Part shown: one piece after another, positions 7,870 through 14,816 of the stretch
Position numbering within the stretch: position 1 is the first letter of the stretch
Layout of the letters: the number at the start of each line of letters is the position of its first letter
Source: Pseudomonadota bacterium
GTDB lineage: Bacteria; Pseudomonadota; Alphaproteobacteria; Rhizobiales; Kaistiaceae
Length of the DNA: 14,816 nt
Assembly (NCBI GenBank): GCA_023433185.1
Contig: JAEZEN010000399.1
Location: 1 to 14,816 of the forward strand
Direction: 5' to 3'
Program-made: the position numbers and the translations under genes
Notes under the pieces: generated by a model
Seen by the model: only the letters and a program-made list of their open reading frames with translations
What the model was told of the DNA's origin: nothing
Databases searched by the model: none

Positions 7870-8013
7870 CCTTCGTCATTCCCGCGCCACGTCTCTTGTG
7901 GCAAAAGCCGGCCAGCCCATGTATAACGCCGGCCGCGACGGCAAGCTTCGTGCCAGCCCGGGACTGGACCGGGCAGGGCGGGAGCCGTCGCCTGAGCTTC
8001 TCAGGAGAGTACG
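7870..8013 (+). promoter_or_regulatory. Leader region of the DAHP synthase gene
   Basis: The 144-bp gap contains a good -10-like TATAAC (7922-7927), but the best -35-like TTGTGG (7896-7901) is 20 bp away, too far for a normal promoter. An inverted repeat GCCAC (7886-7890) / GTGGC (7898-7902) overlaps that box, and GCCGGCC repeats flank the TATAAC at 7907 and 7928. A promoter here is likely from position, but its exact elements are uncertain. Confidence 0.35.
7991..8009 (+). promoter_or_regulatory. Hairpin overlapping the DAHP synthase ribosome binding site
   Basis: CCTGAG (7991-7996), a CTT loop and CTCAGG (8000-8005) form a perfect 6-bp stem. The Shine-Dalgarno AGGAGAG (8003-8009) starts inside the right arm and lies 4 nt before the ATG at 8014. 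The fold could partly mask the ribosome binding site. The structure is visible; a regulatory role is inference. Confidence 0.4.
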
Positions 8014-9399
8014 ATGAAGAAGGGTTGGACCCCCGTCAGCTGGCGCTCGAAACCCATCGAGCAGGTGCCCGCCTATCCGGATCTTGCCGCGCTTGCGGCG
8101 GTCGAGGGGCGGATCGCAACCTATCCGCCGCTGGTTTTTGCAGGCGAGGCGCGGAAGCTCAAGAAGAGCCTTGCGAGTGTCGCTGCGGGAGAGAGCTTCC
8201 TCCTCCAGGGCGGGGATTGCGCCGAGAGCTTCGCCGAGCATCAGGCCGACAACATCCGGGATTTCTTCCGCGTGTTCCTGCAGATGGCGGTCGTGTTGAC
8301 CTTCGCCGGCTCCATGCCGGTGGTGAAGATCGGCCGCATCGCGGGCCAGTTCGCCAAGCCGCGCTCGTCGCCCATGGAGCGGCAGGGTGAGGTCGAACTG
8401 CCGAGCTACCGCGGCGACATCATCAACGGCATCGAGTTCGACGCGGCGTCCCGCACGCCCGATCCGAGCCGCCTGGAGATGGGCTACCGGCAGTCGGCGG
8501 CGACGCTGAACCTGCTGCGCGCCTTCGCGCAGGGCGGCTATGCGAACCTCGAGAACGTCCATCGCTGGACGCTCGGCTTCGTCAAGGACAGCCCCCAGGC
8601 GCACCGCTACGAGGAACTGTCGCGGCGGATTTCCGAGGCGCTCGACTTCATGCGCGCCTGCGGCATCGATCCTGAATCGCATCCCGAGATGCGGACCACG
8701 GATTTCTACACGAGCCATGAGGCACTGCTGCTCGGCTTCGAGCAGGCGATGACACGGGTCGATTCGACGAGCGGCGACTGGTACGCGACGTCGGGCCACA
8801 TGATCTGGATCGGCGACCGCACCCGCCAGCCGGACCATGCCCATGTCGAGTTCTGCCGCGGCATCAGGAATCCGATCGGCCTCAAGTGCGGCCCGTCGCT
8901 GAAGCCGGACGAACTGATCCGGCTGATCGACCTGCTCAACCCGGAGGACGAGCCGGGCCGCCTGACCCTGATCGCGCGCTTCGGGGCCGACAAGGTCGGG
9001 GACCACCTCCCGGCGCTGGTCCGCGGCGTCAAGCGGGAAGGGCGGAGCGTGGTGTGGTCATGCGACCCCATGCACGGCAACACGATCACCCTCAACCGCT
9101 ACAAGACGCGCCCCTTCGAGCGCATCCTTCGCGAGGTCGAGGCGTTCTTCGAGGTGCATCGCGCCGAGGGCACGCATCCGGGCGGCATCCATATCGAGAT
9201 GACCGGCAAGAACGTGACCGAGTGCACGGGCGGCGCCCGCGCGATCTCGGCGGAGGACCTGTCGGACCGCTACCACACCCATTGCGACCCGCGGCTCAAC
9301 GCCGACCAGTCGCTGGAGCTCGCCTTCCTGGTGGCCGAGCTTCTCAAGCGCGATCGCGACGCCCACGGCGCGCAGCGGCCGGCAGCGGCCTTCGCCTGA
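8014..9399 (+). CDS. aroG: Class II 3-deoxy-7-phosphoheptulonate (DAHP) synthase
   Basis: A 461-aa plant-like (class II) DAHP synthase that condenses phosphoenolpyruvate with erythrose 4-phosphate, the first committed step of aromatic amino acid synthesis, in the cytoplasm. It matches the family from its first residues ([19 protein letters not shown]). The metal ligands known from the Mycobacterium enzyme have clear equivalents: C69 in [12 protein letters not shown]354 in CDPMHGNT, E395 in [10 protein letters not shown] and D425 in [19 protein letters not shown] (111-120) and [12 protein letters not shown] supply substrate-binding basic residues. The length matches the usual about 460 residues. 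The ATG is supported by AGGAGAG just upstream. It stands alone between the TolC-family gene and a hairpin terminator. The naming of class II enzymes (aroG, aroH, aroF) varies between genomes; the reaction is certain, the symbol less so. Confidence 0.95.
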   Translation: MKKGWTPVSWRSKPIEQVPAYPDLAALAAVEGRIATYPPLVFAGEARKLKKSLASVAAGESFLLQGGDCAESFAEHQADNIRDFFRVFLQMAVVLTFAGSMPVVKIGRIAGQFAKPRSSPMERQGEVELPSYRGDIINGIEFDAASRTPDPSRLEMGYRQSAATLNLLRAFAQGGYANLENVHRWTLGFVKDSPQAHRYEELSRRISEALDFMRACGIDPESHPEMRTTDFYTSHEALLLGFEQAMTRVDSTSGDWYATSGHMIWIGDRTRQPDHAHVEFCRGIRNPIGLKCGPSLKPDELIRLIDLLNPEDEPGRLTLIARFGADKVGDHLPALVRGVKREGRSVVWSCDPMHGNTITLNRYKTRPFERILREVEAFFEVHRAEGTHPGGIHIEMTGKNVTECTGGARAISAEDLSDRYHTHCDPRLNADQSLELAFLVAELLKRDRDAHGAQRPAAAFA

Positions 9400-9411
9400 C
9401 GCAACCCGGAT

Positions 9412-9433
9412 GCCGCCCGGTTCGCCGGGCGGC
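9412..9433 (+). terminator. Terminator hairpin of the DAHP synthase gene
   Basis: GCCGCCCGG and CCGGGCGGC form a perfect 9-bp stem closed by a TTCG (UUCG) tetraloop, 12 nt after the stop codon at 9399. A pyrimidine-rich stretch follows, without a run of T. The very stable loop and the position support a transcript 3' end. Confidence 0.7.
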
Positions 9434-9538
9434 CCTCTCGCCTCCATTGGGCCCGCCATCCGCCACAGCCGGCCATTGTGGCCCGGTTGCGCTCGGGGTC
9501 CGTGCGTCCGGGCGACCCGATGCGGACAGTGCCGCACC

Positions 9539-9561
9539 TCCGACGGACTAATCCCGTCGGA
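9539..9561. repeat. Inverted repeat upstream of the regulator promoter
   Basis: TCCGACGG (9539-9546) and CCGTCGGA (9554-9561) are perfect 8-bp arms separated by 7 bp (ACTAATC). It lies about 28 bp upstream of the -35 box of the LacI-family gene. It differs from the LacI-type operator and could bind another regulator or end read-through from the DAHP synthase gene. Confidence 0.45.
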
Positions 9562-9588
9562 CGCATGGACCTGCTCCTCTTGTCCCGC

Positions 9589-9617
9589 TTGACTCGCCCC
9601 TGCTTTCGCAATCTACT
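9589..9617 (+). promoter_or_regulatory. Promoter of the LacI-family regulator and sugar operon
   Basis: TTGACT (9589-9594) and TCTACT (9612-9617) with 17-bp spacing match a sigma-70 type promoter (5/6 and 4/6 to the enteric consensus). Transcription would start near 9624, inside the LacI-type operator, which fits repression by the product of the first gene. No other promoter is evident before the binding-protein gene. Confidence 0.6.
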
Positions 9618-9648
9618 TGGTAAACCGCTTCACTAAAGCGGTTTACCA
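9618..9648. promoter_or_regulatory. Double LacI-family operator
   Basis: TGGTAAACCGCTT (9618-9630) and AAGCGGTTTACCA (9636-9648) form a perfect 13-bp inverted repeat around CACTA. It can also be read as two adjacent LacI-type palindromes centred on CG: TAAACCGCTTCA (9621-9632) and TAAAGCGGTTTA (9634-9645), with centres 13 bp apart. LacI/GalR regulators typically bind such AA..CG..TT sites. It overlaps the predicted transcription start directly in front of a LacI-family gene, so autorepression of the operon is the simplest reading. Confidence 0.75.
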
Positions 9649-9674
9649 GCGAACGGATGCGCCCGGGAGGGCGA

Positions 9675-10766
9675 GTGTCGAGAGAGCGCGCCACAAGCCT
9701 GAAAGATGTCGCGATCGCCGCCGGCGTATCGGTGACGACGGTCTCGCGTCTCCTCAACGGCTCGCTCGAACTCCCCGCCGAGACCAGGCGGCGCATCGAA
9801 AGCGCCATCCGCGACCTGAAATACGAGCCGAACCCGCATGCCCGGCGGCTCAGCCGCGGCCGTTCCGACACGATCGGGCTGGTCGTGCCCGACATCGCCA
9901 ATCCCTTCTTCGCCACCCTGGTCGCGGCCGTCGAAGGGGAGGCCGACCGGGAGGGCAAGGCGCTCTCGCTCTATGCGACGCTCAACCGCCCGGGCCGCGA
10001 AATCGCCTACCTGCGGATGCTCGAGCGCAATCATGTCGACGGGCTCGTCTTCGTCACCAACCATCCTGACGACGGCGAGCTCGCCGAGTCGATAAACCGC
10101 ACCGGCAAGGTCGTCGTCGTCGACGAGGACGTGCCCGGCACCACCGTGCCGAAGCTGTTCAGCGACAACGTTCGGGGCGGCTATCTCGCCGGCCGGCACC
10201 TGGCAGAGCAAGGTCACCGCCGTGTCCTCTTCGTCGGCGGACCGCAGGAGATGATCAGCACCCACCGCCGCTTCATGGGGCTGGAGCAGGCGATGATGGA
10301 GGGCACGGCCGGCCAGGCGCGTCTGCTTCGCTACAAGGGCAAGTATACGGCCGAGTTCGGACGGAGCGCCGCCCGGCGCTTCCTCGACGAAGGCATGCCG
10401 GCCACCGCCATCTTCGCCTCCTCGGACGAGATCGCGATCGGTCTCATCGAGGTGCTGCGCGCCCAGGGTGTCTCCATTCCGCAGGACGTTTCCATCATCG
10501 GCTTCGACGATGTCGGGCCTCTTCACCTTTTCGCGCCGCCGCTGACCGCGATCCGGCAGCCGGTGCGCGCCCTCGGCCAGCGCGCGCTGGCGCTTCTTCT
10601 CGAAACCAACTGGCAGCAGCCCGACGCTCCCCATGGAGAAGAGCTGCTGCCGGTCGAGATCGTCGTGCGGAACTCCGTTGCACCGCCGCCGCAACCAGAA
10701 AGAACGCAGCGGACCTGGACCAGCCAAACAGAGGACAGAACACATGACCTGGAACGTCACTCGTAG
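9675..10766 (+). CDS. LacI-family transcriptional regulator of the sugar operon
   Basis: A 363-aa LacI/GalR-type regulator. Residues about 8-29 are the DNA-binding helix-turn-helix and hinge start (SLKDVAIAAGVSVTTVSRLL). A periplasmic-binding-protein-like effector domain follows, starting at IGLVVPDIANPFF and including GFDDVGPLHLFAPPLTAIRQ near the end. Its effector is probably a sugar or derivative imported by the transporter encoded next to it. I prefer GTG 9675, which has GGAGG 4 nt upstream; the ATG at 9657 has no ribosome binding site and adds six residues. The gene overlaps the binding-protein gene by 23 nt and probably shares one transcript with the operon. A double LacI-type operator over its own promoter points to autorepression. 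The target sugar cannot be read from the sequence. Confidence 0.92.
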   Translation: MSRERATSLKDVAIAAGVSVTTVSRLLNGSLELPAETRRRIESAIRDLKYEPNPHARRLSRGRSDTIGLVVPDIANPFFATLVAAVEGEADREGKALSLYATLNRPGREIAYLRMLERNHVDGLVFVTNHPDDGELAESINRTGKVVVVDEDVPGTTVPKLFSDNVRGGYLAGRHLAEQGHRRVLFVGGPQEMISTHRRFMGLEQAMMEGTAGQARLLRYKGKYTAEFGRSAARRFLDEGMPATAIFASSDEIAIGLIEVLRAQGVSIPQDVSIIGFDDVGPLHLFAPPLTAIRQPVRALGQRALALLLETNWQQPDAPHGEELLPVEIVVRNSVAPPPQPERTQRTWTSQTEDRTHDLERHS

Positions 10767-11694
10767 AACTCTCGCCGCGGCCCTCGCGTCGACCGCGCTG
10801 GCCGGCTTCACCTTCGGTGCGGCATCGGCCGAGGATAAGACCTTCGCCCTCGTGCAGATCAACCAGCAGGCCCTGTTCTTCAACCAGATGAACGAGGGCG
10901 CGCAGAAGGCGGCCGACGAAGCCGGCGTCAACCTGGTGATCTTCAACGCCAACAACGATCCCGCCGCGCAGAACAGCGCGATCGAGACCTATATCCAGCA
11001 GGGCGTCGACGGTCTGGCCGTGGTCGCCATCGACGTGAACGGCATCATGCCGGCGGTCCAGCAGGCGGCCGATGCCGGCATCCCCGTGGTCGCCATCGAC
11101 GCGATCCTGCCCGAGGGCCCGCAGAAGGCGCAGATCGGCGTGGACAACGCCAAGGCCGGGGCCGACATGGGCGCGTTCTTCCTCGACTACGTGAACGCGA
11201 ACAGCGACGGCAACGCGAAGATCGGCATCGTCGGCGCGCTCAACTCCTTCATCCAGAACGTGCGCCAGGAAGGCTTCGAAGAGGCGATCAAGGACAGCGA
11301 CGGCATCGAGATGGCCGGCGTGGTCGACGGCCAGAACATCCAGGACAACGCGCTCGCCGCCGCCGAGAACCTGATCACCGCGAACCCGGACATGACCGCC
11401 ATCTACGCCACCGGCGAGCCCGCGCTCATGGGCGCGGTTGCCGCCGTCGAAAGCCAGGGCCGGCAGGATTCGGTCAAGATCTTCGGCTGGGACCTGACGG
11501 CGCAGGTGATCGCGGGCATCGACGCCGGCTATGTCGCCGGCGTCATCCAGCAGGATCCCGGACTGATGGGTGCCGCCGCGGTCGACGCCCTGAAGACCCT
11601 CTCGGAAGGCGGATCGGTGGAAGCGTCGATCTCCGTGCCCGTCGAGATCGTCACGCAGGAGAACGTCGAGCCCTACCGCGCGATCTTCCAGTGA
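10744..11694 (+). CDS. Periplasmic sugar-binding protein of the ABC importer
   Basis: A 316-aa type I periplasmic binding protein of the ribose/fructose (Peripla_BP_4) family, which delivers a sugar to the permease encoded downstream. A signal peptide ends near residue 29 (GAASA, then EDKTF). It contains TRRTL, which resembles a twin-arginine motif. The mature protein has the family pattern FFNQMNEGAQKAADEAG, then IQQGVDGLAVVAIDVNGI and AGIPVVAIDA, and GYVAGVIQQDPGLMG near the end. There is no lipobox, so it should be soluble in the periplasm. The ATG at 10744 is supported by AGAGGA 8 nt upstream and lies inside the end of the regulator gene. The stop overlaps the ATPase start by 1 nt, indicating translational coupling. 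Relatives bind ribose, fructose, xylose or similar sugars; the substrate here is unknown. Confidence 0.93.
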   Translation: MTWNVTRRTLAAALASTALAGFTFGAASAEDKTFALVQINQQALFFNQMNEGAQKAADEAGVNLVIFNANNDPAAQNSAIETYIQQGVDGLAVVAIDVNGIMPAVQQAADAGIPVVAIDAILPEGPQKAQIGVDNAKAGADMGAFFLDYVNANSDGNAKIGIVGALNSFIQNVRQEGFEEAIKDSDGIEMAGVVDGQNIQDNALAAAENLITANPDMTAIYATGEPALMGAVAAVESQGRQDSVKIFGWDLTAQVIAGIDAGYVAGVIQQDPGLMGAAAVDALKTLSEGGSVEASISVPVEIVTQENVEPYRAIFQ

Positions 11695-12500
11695 TGACGG
11701 AGCGACAGCAAGCGCCTGCTGTCGCCGGAACCGGGGGGGCAACGCTCCCCCGGGACTCCGGGGCGGAGCCGGTTCCCCGCGTCTCGCTGCGCGGCATTCG
11801 GAAGTCCTTCGGCTCGCATCAGGCCCTGCGCGGCGTCGATCTCGACCTCTATCCCGGCGAATGCCTGGGCCTGGTCGGCGACAATGCAGCCGGCAAGTCG
11901 ACGCTGACCAAGATCATTTCCGGCACCTACCTGCCGGATGACGGGACGATCGCGATCGGCGGCGAACCGGTGCGCTTCTCCGGTCCGGCCGATGCCCGCG
12001 CCCGCCACATCGAGATGGTCTTTCAGGACCTCAGCCTCTGCGATCACATCGACGTCGTGGGCAACCTCTTTCTCGGACGCGAGCTGACCAAGGGCCCCTT
12101 TCTGGACCGCACGCGGATGATGACGGAAGGGCGGGCGATGCTGGACGCGCTGGAGATCCGCATTCCCCGCCTGGCGGCCAAGGTCGAGAAGCTCTCGGGT
12201 GGCCAGCGCCAGGCGATCGCGATCGCCCGGGCGGCCTCCTTCAATCCCGAGGTGCTGATCATGGACGAGCCCACCTCGGCGCTCGCCGTGGCCGAGGTGG
12301 AGGCCGTGCTGTCGCTGATCAATCGCGTCAAGGCCAAGGGTGTTTCCGTCGTCCTCATCACGCATCGCCTGCAGGACCTCTTCCGCGTCTGCGATCGCAT
12401 CGCCGTCATGTACGAGGGCACCAAGGTCGCCGAGCGTCTTGTGGGGAACACCGACCTCGAGGACCTCGTGAAGCTCATCGTCGGGGGAGAACGGCATTGA
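11694..12500 (+). CDS. Sugar ABC importer ATP-binding protein (single domain)
   Basis: A 268-aa cytoplasmic ATPase that powers the importer. Motifs are complete: Walker A GDNAAGKST (62-70), Q-loop Q111, signature LSGGQRQ (167-173), Walker B VLIMDE (187-192) and switch His H224. It has one nucleotide-binding domain, like FrcA of rhizobial fructose importers, whereas RbsA-type ATPases have two, so it should act as a homodimer. The D-loop reads SALA instead of SALD, a change also seen in carbohydrate importers of this class. About 28 residues precede the usual start and are Pro/Ala/Gly-rich. ATG 11694 overlaps the previous stop by 1 nt (TGATG); a GTG at 11691 is a possible alternative. The end overlaps the permease start by 4 nt. 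Confidence 0.93.
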   Translation: MTERQQAPAVAGTGGATLPRDSGAEPVPRVSLRGIRKSFGSHQALRGVDLDLYPGECLGLVGDNAAGKSTLTKIISGTYLPDDGTIAIGGEPVRFSGPADARARHIEMVFQDLSLCDHIDVVGNLFLGRELTKGPFLDRTRMMTEGRAMLDALEIRIPRLAAKVEKLSGGQRQAIAIARAASFNPEVLIMDEPTSALAVAEVEAVLSLINRVKAKGVSVVLITHRLQDLFRVCDRIAVMYEGTKVAERLVGNTDLEDLVKLIVGGERH

Positions 12501-13495
12501 CCGCCTATACCGAACGCGCGGCCGGGTCGCCGATCGCCGATTTCCTGCTCGAGCACGCCCAGGTGCTTTCGATCACCGCCTTCTTCGTCGCCTGCCTGGT
12601 CTTCTTCACGATCACCACCGACACCTTCATGACCGTCGGCAACATCCTCAATGTCGTGCGGCAGGCGGCCCCGATCCTCATCGTCGCCGTGGCGATGACG
12701 TTCGTGATCATCACCGGCGGCATCGATCTCTCGGTCGGCTCGCAGGTGGCACTGGTCAATGCCGTCGCCGCGATCATCCTCGGCATGGGTTATCCCTGGC
12801 CGGTGGTGGCGGCGGGAATGATCCTCTTCGGCGCCGCCATCGGCATCGTCCAGGGGTGGTTCGTCGCCTATCAGGGCATTCCGGCGTTCATCGTGACGCT
12901 GGCGGGCCTCTCCATCGTGCGCGGCGTGGCGCTCTATCTCACCCAGGGCTACTCGATCCCGATCACCGGCGTACCGGGCTTCCTGATGCTCGGGCGGGGC
13001 GAGCTGCTCGGCATCCCCGTTCCGGCGCTGATCGCCGCCGTGGTCGCCCTCGTCGGCTATGTGGTGATCACGGCGACGAAATACGGACGGCAGGTGGTGG
13101 CCGTCGGCTCCAACCTCGAGGCCGCGCGCCGCGTCGGCATGCCGGCGAAGTGGATCGTCGCCTCCGTCTATCTCGTGTCGGGCGTCGCCTGCGCCATAGC
13201 CGGCCTGGTGATCGCCGCGCGCCTCGGCTCCGGCTCCTCCAATGCCGCCGTCGGGTTCGAGCTGCAGGTGATCGCCGCCGTCGTCCTCGGCGGCACCTCC
13301 CTGATGGGCGGGCGCGGCAGCATCCTCGGCACGATCCTCGGCACGCTGACCATCGCGGTCATCGGCAACGGGCTCATCCTGATGCACATCTCGCCCTTCT
13401 TCACGCAGATCGTGACGGGTGCCATCATCCTCGTGGCGATCTGGCTCAACACGCGGCTCTTCACCGCGAACTTCCGCCTCGGCATAAGGAAATGA
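12497..13495 (+). CDS. Sugar ABC importer permease
   Basis: A 332-aa inner-membrane protein of the BPD_transp_2 family (RbsC/FrcC type), highly hydrophobic, with roughly eight to ten predicted membrane segments. The family motif ITGGIDLSVGS is at 72-82. GSNLEAARRVGMP is the cytoplasmic loop that contacts the ATPase, and LGGTSLMGGRGSILGTILG is the conserved C-terminal part. It would form the homodimeric channel for the sugar delivered by the binding protein. The start is TTG 12497, overlapping the ATPase stop (TTGA), with GGGGGAGA shortly upstream; the next possible in-frame start lies too far inside the protein. Its stop overlaps the hydrolase ATG by 4 nt (ATGA). The order binding protein, ATPase, permease differs from the frcBCA order. 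The substrate is unknown. Confidence 0.93.
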   Translation: MTAYTERAAGSPIADFLLEHAQVLSITAFFVACLVFFTITTDTFMTVGNILNVVRQAAPILIVAVAMTFVIITGGIDLSVGSQVALVNAVAAIILGMGYPWPVVAAGMILFGAAIGIVQGWFVAYQGIPAFIVTLAGLSIVRGVALYLTQGYSIPITGVPGFLMLGRGELLGIPVPALIAAVVALVGYVVITATKYGRQVVAVGSNLEAARRVGMPAKWIVASVYLVSGVACAIAGLVIAARLGSGSSNAAVGFELQVIAAVVLGGTSLMGGRGSILGTILGTLTIAVIGNGLILMHISPFFTQIVTGAIILVAIWLNTRLFTANFRLGIRK

Positions 13496-14586
13496 CGGCG
13501 ATGGCGGGGGATCTCTCCGAAGCCCATGTCGGCTCGGGCAAGGTGATGACGGTGGCGGGACCGGTCGCGGCCTCCGCCCTCGGCGTCACGCTGATGCACG
13601 AGCACATCCTCAACGACTGCCGCTGCTGGTGGCATGCGCCCAAGTCGGCGAAACGGCAGTATCTCGCCGACAGCTTCGTCTGCATCGAGATCCTCGGCGA
13701 GCTCCGGCAGGATCCCTTCGTCAACAAGCACAACATCACGCTGGACGACGAGCCGCTGGCCATCGTTGAGCTCAGGGATTTCGTCGAGGCGGGCGGCAAC
13801 ACGGTGGTCGAGCCGACCTGCCAGGGCATCGGCCGCGACCCGGCCGCCCTCCGCCGCATCGCGCAGGCCTCGGGCCTGAACATCGTGATGGGCGCGGGCT
13901 ACTACCTGGCCGGTTCGCACCCGGCCAAGGTCGCGGCGATGAGCGTCGACCAGATCGCCGACGAGATCGTCCGCGAGGCCACCGTCGGCGCGGACGGAAC
14001 CGATGTCCGGATCGGCCTGATCGGCGAGATCGGCGTCTCCTCCGACTTCACGGCGGAAGAGGAGAAGTCGCTTCGCGGCGCGGCGCGCGCGCAGGCCAGG
14101 ACCGGGCTTCCCCTGATGGTGCACCTGCCGGGATGGTTCCGGCTCGGCCACAAGGTCCTCGACATCGTGGAGCAGGAAGGTGCTGCGCTCCGCCACACGG
14201 TGCTCTGCCACATGAACCCCTCGCATGACGATCTCGCCTACCAGAGCGAGATCGCGGCGCGCGGGGCCTTCATCGAATACGACATGATCGGCATGGATTT
14301 CTTCTACGCCGACCAGCAGGTGCAGTGCCCCAGCGACGAGGAGGCCGCCCGCGCCATCGTCAGGCTGATCGAGCACGGCCATCGCGACCGCATCCTGCTT
14401 TCGCATGACGTCTTTCTGAAGATGATGCTGACCCGGTACGGCGGCAACGGCTACGCCTATATCCTGCGCCACTTCCTGCCCCGGCTCCGCCGCCATGGCG
14501 TGGACGAGGCGACCCTCGACATCCTCATGCGGGACAATCCGCGGTCGGTCTTCCAGGCGAAGCCCCGGGGGCCGGAGGGCGCATGA
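13492..14586 (+). CDS. Phosphotriesterase-family metal hydrolase, possible sugar lactonase
   Basis: A 364-aa amidohydrolase-fold protein of the phosphotriesterase/PHP family (COG1735). The binuclear metal site is complete: H36 and H38 in LMHEHILND, bridging E179 in GLIGEIGVS (Glu where phosphotriesterase has carboxylated Lys), H211 in LMVHLPG, H240 in LCHMNPS and D306 in LLSHDVFLK. The C-terminal YGGNGYAYILRHFLPRL is also typical. Characterised bacterial COG1735 members with a Glu bridge include lactonases for phosphorylated sugar lactones. Its place as last gene of a sugar-uptake operon favours that role over phosphotriester hydrolysis; this is inference. The ATG at 13492 overlaps the permease stop (ATGA), but AAGGA is only 1 nt upstream; the ATG at 13501 has better spacing (10 nt) and may be the true start. 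There is no signal peptide, so it should act in the cytoplasm. Confidence 0.88.
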   Translation: MTAMAGDLSEAHVGSGKVMTVAGPVAASALGVTLMHEHILNDCRCWWHAPKSAKRQYLADSFVCIEILGELRQDPFVNKHNITLDDEPLAIVELRDFVEAGGNTVVEPTCQGIGRDPAALRRIAQASGLNIVMGAGYYLAGSHPAKVAAMSVDQIADEIVREATVGADGTDVRIGLIGEIGVSSDFTAEEEKSLRGAARAQARTGLPLMVHLPGWFRLGHKVLDIVEQEGAALRHTVLCHMNPSHDDLAYQSEIAARGAFIEYDMIGMDFFYADQQVQCPSDEEAARAIVRLIEHGHRDRILLSHDVFLKMMLTRYGGNGYAYILRHFLPRLRRHGVDEATLDILMRDNPRSVFQAKPRGPEGA

Positions 14587-14616
14587 CGGAACGAAGAGCC
14601 GAAGGACGATGACCGT

Positions 14617-14816
14617 TCACGCCGCGAGGATGTCCTGCAGTTCCTTCGCCGTCGGAAAGGCCGAACGGGTGCCGCGACGGCTGACGGTGAGCGCGGCCGC
14701 CGCCGATGCATGGGCGATCGCCCGGCGGTCGAGCGGCACGCCGCGGAGGGCGGCCGAGGCGAGGGCCGTCGCCATGAAGGTGTCGCCGGCACCGGTGGTG
14801 TCGACGGCCTTGGCCG
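14617..14816 (-). CDS. PfkB-family sugar kinase, ribokinase-like (C-terminal part only)
   Basis: The C-terminal 65 codons of a kinase whose start lies beyond the right edge; no start codon is expected in the window. The visible part begins with AKAVDTTGAGDTFMATALA, the PfkB signature 2, in which the Asp of GAGD is the catalytic base. It ends ALTVSRRGTRSAFPTAKELQ, typical of ribokinase C-termini. It should phosphorylate a sugar or nucleoside in the cytoplasm using ATP. It converges on the hydrolase gene with 30 bp between stop codons (TGA at 14619-14617). It lies beside a sugar importer lacking its own kinase, so it may phosphorylate the imported sugar, but it is on the other strand and not in the same transcript. 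No terminator is visible in the gap. Confidence 0.9.
   Translation of the reverse strand, partial: AKAVDTTGAGDTFMATALASAALRGVPLDRRAIAHASAAAALTVSRRGTRSAFPTAKELQDILAA

Noticed and set aside
7896..7927. TTGTGG and TATAAC as a standard promoter for DAHP synthase
   Set aside because: The 20-bp spacing is too long for a normal sigma-70 promoter, so I mention it only as part of the leader description.
7919..8017. Short upstream frame (32 codons) whose TGA overlaps the DAHP synthase ATG, as a possible leader peptide
   Set aside because: It has no ribosome binding site and only one aromatic codon (Tyr), so it does not look like an aromatic-attenuation peptide. If the TATAAC at 7922 is the -10 box, its ATG lies upstream of the transcript.
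14587..14616. Terminator between the hydrolase and the convergent kinase
   Set aside because: No inverted repeat or T-run is visible in the 30-bp gap.

Overview
The window is a GC-rich, densely coded piece of a proteobacterial chromosome. An Atm1-type ABC exporter, a class II (plant-like) DAHP synthase, a TolC-family porin with a short DNP-type N-terminus and a FrcBCA/Rbs-type sugar importer together suggest an alphaproteobacterium, probably of the Hyphomicrobiales (Rhizobiales). This placement is inferred from protein families and base composition, not from a marker gene. No RNA genes, insertion sequences or CRISPR arrays were seen.

Left part (1-3975). The window opens inside a long Ala/Pro/Glu-rich protein with two Ig-like modules and a C-terminal LysM domain (+). 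A secreted type I sulfatase (-) converges on it, with a strong hairpin between the two stop codons. The sulfatase leader carries a terminator-like hairpin plus T-run about 40 nt before its start codon. A CRP-like palindrome lies in the same 436-bp divergent intergenic region.

Middle part (3976-9399). An Atm1/HMT-type ABC exporter, a small secreted four-cysteine protein of unknown function followed by a terminator-like hairpin, a TolC-family outer-membrane channel, and class II DAHP synthase (first step of the shikimate pathway). These look like separate housekeeping units. The DAHP synthase has a small hairpin that overlaps its ribosome binding site.

Right part (9400-14816). A compact catabolic operon in the order LacI-family regulator, periplasmic sugar-binding protein, single-domain ABC ATPase, permease and phosphotriesterase-family hydrolase. 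All four internal junctions overlap (23, 1, 4 and 4 nt). The regulator's promoter carries two LacI-type palindromes forming one perfect 13-bp inverted repeat over the predicted transcription start, so the whole operon is probably autorepressed and induced by its sugar. On the opposite strand, the C-terminus of a ribokinase-like PfkB kinase enters the window and converges on the hydrolase. Importer, kinase and a COG1735-type hydrolase with a complete binuclear metal site suggest uptake, phosphorylation and hydrolysis of an unidentified sugar or sugar lactone. This locus is the most promising place for undescribed metabolism in the window.
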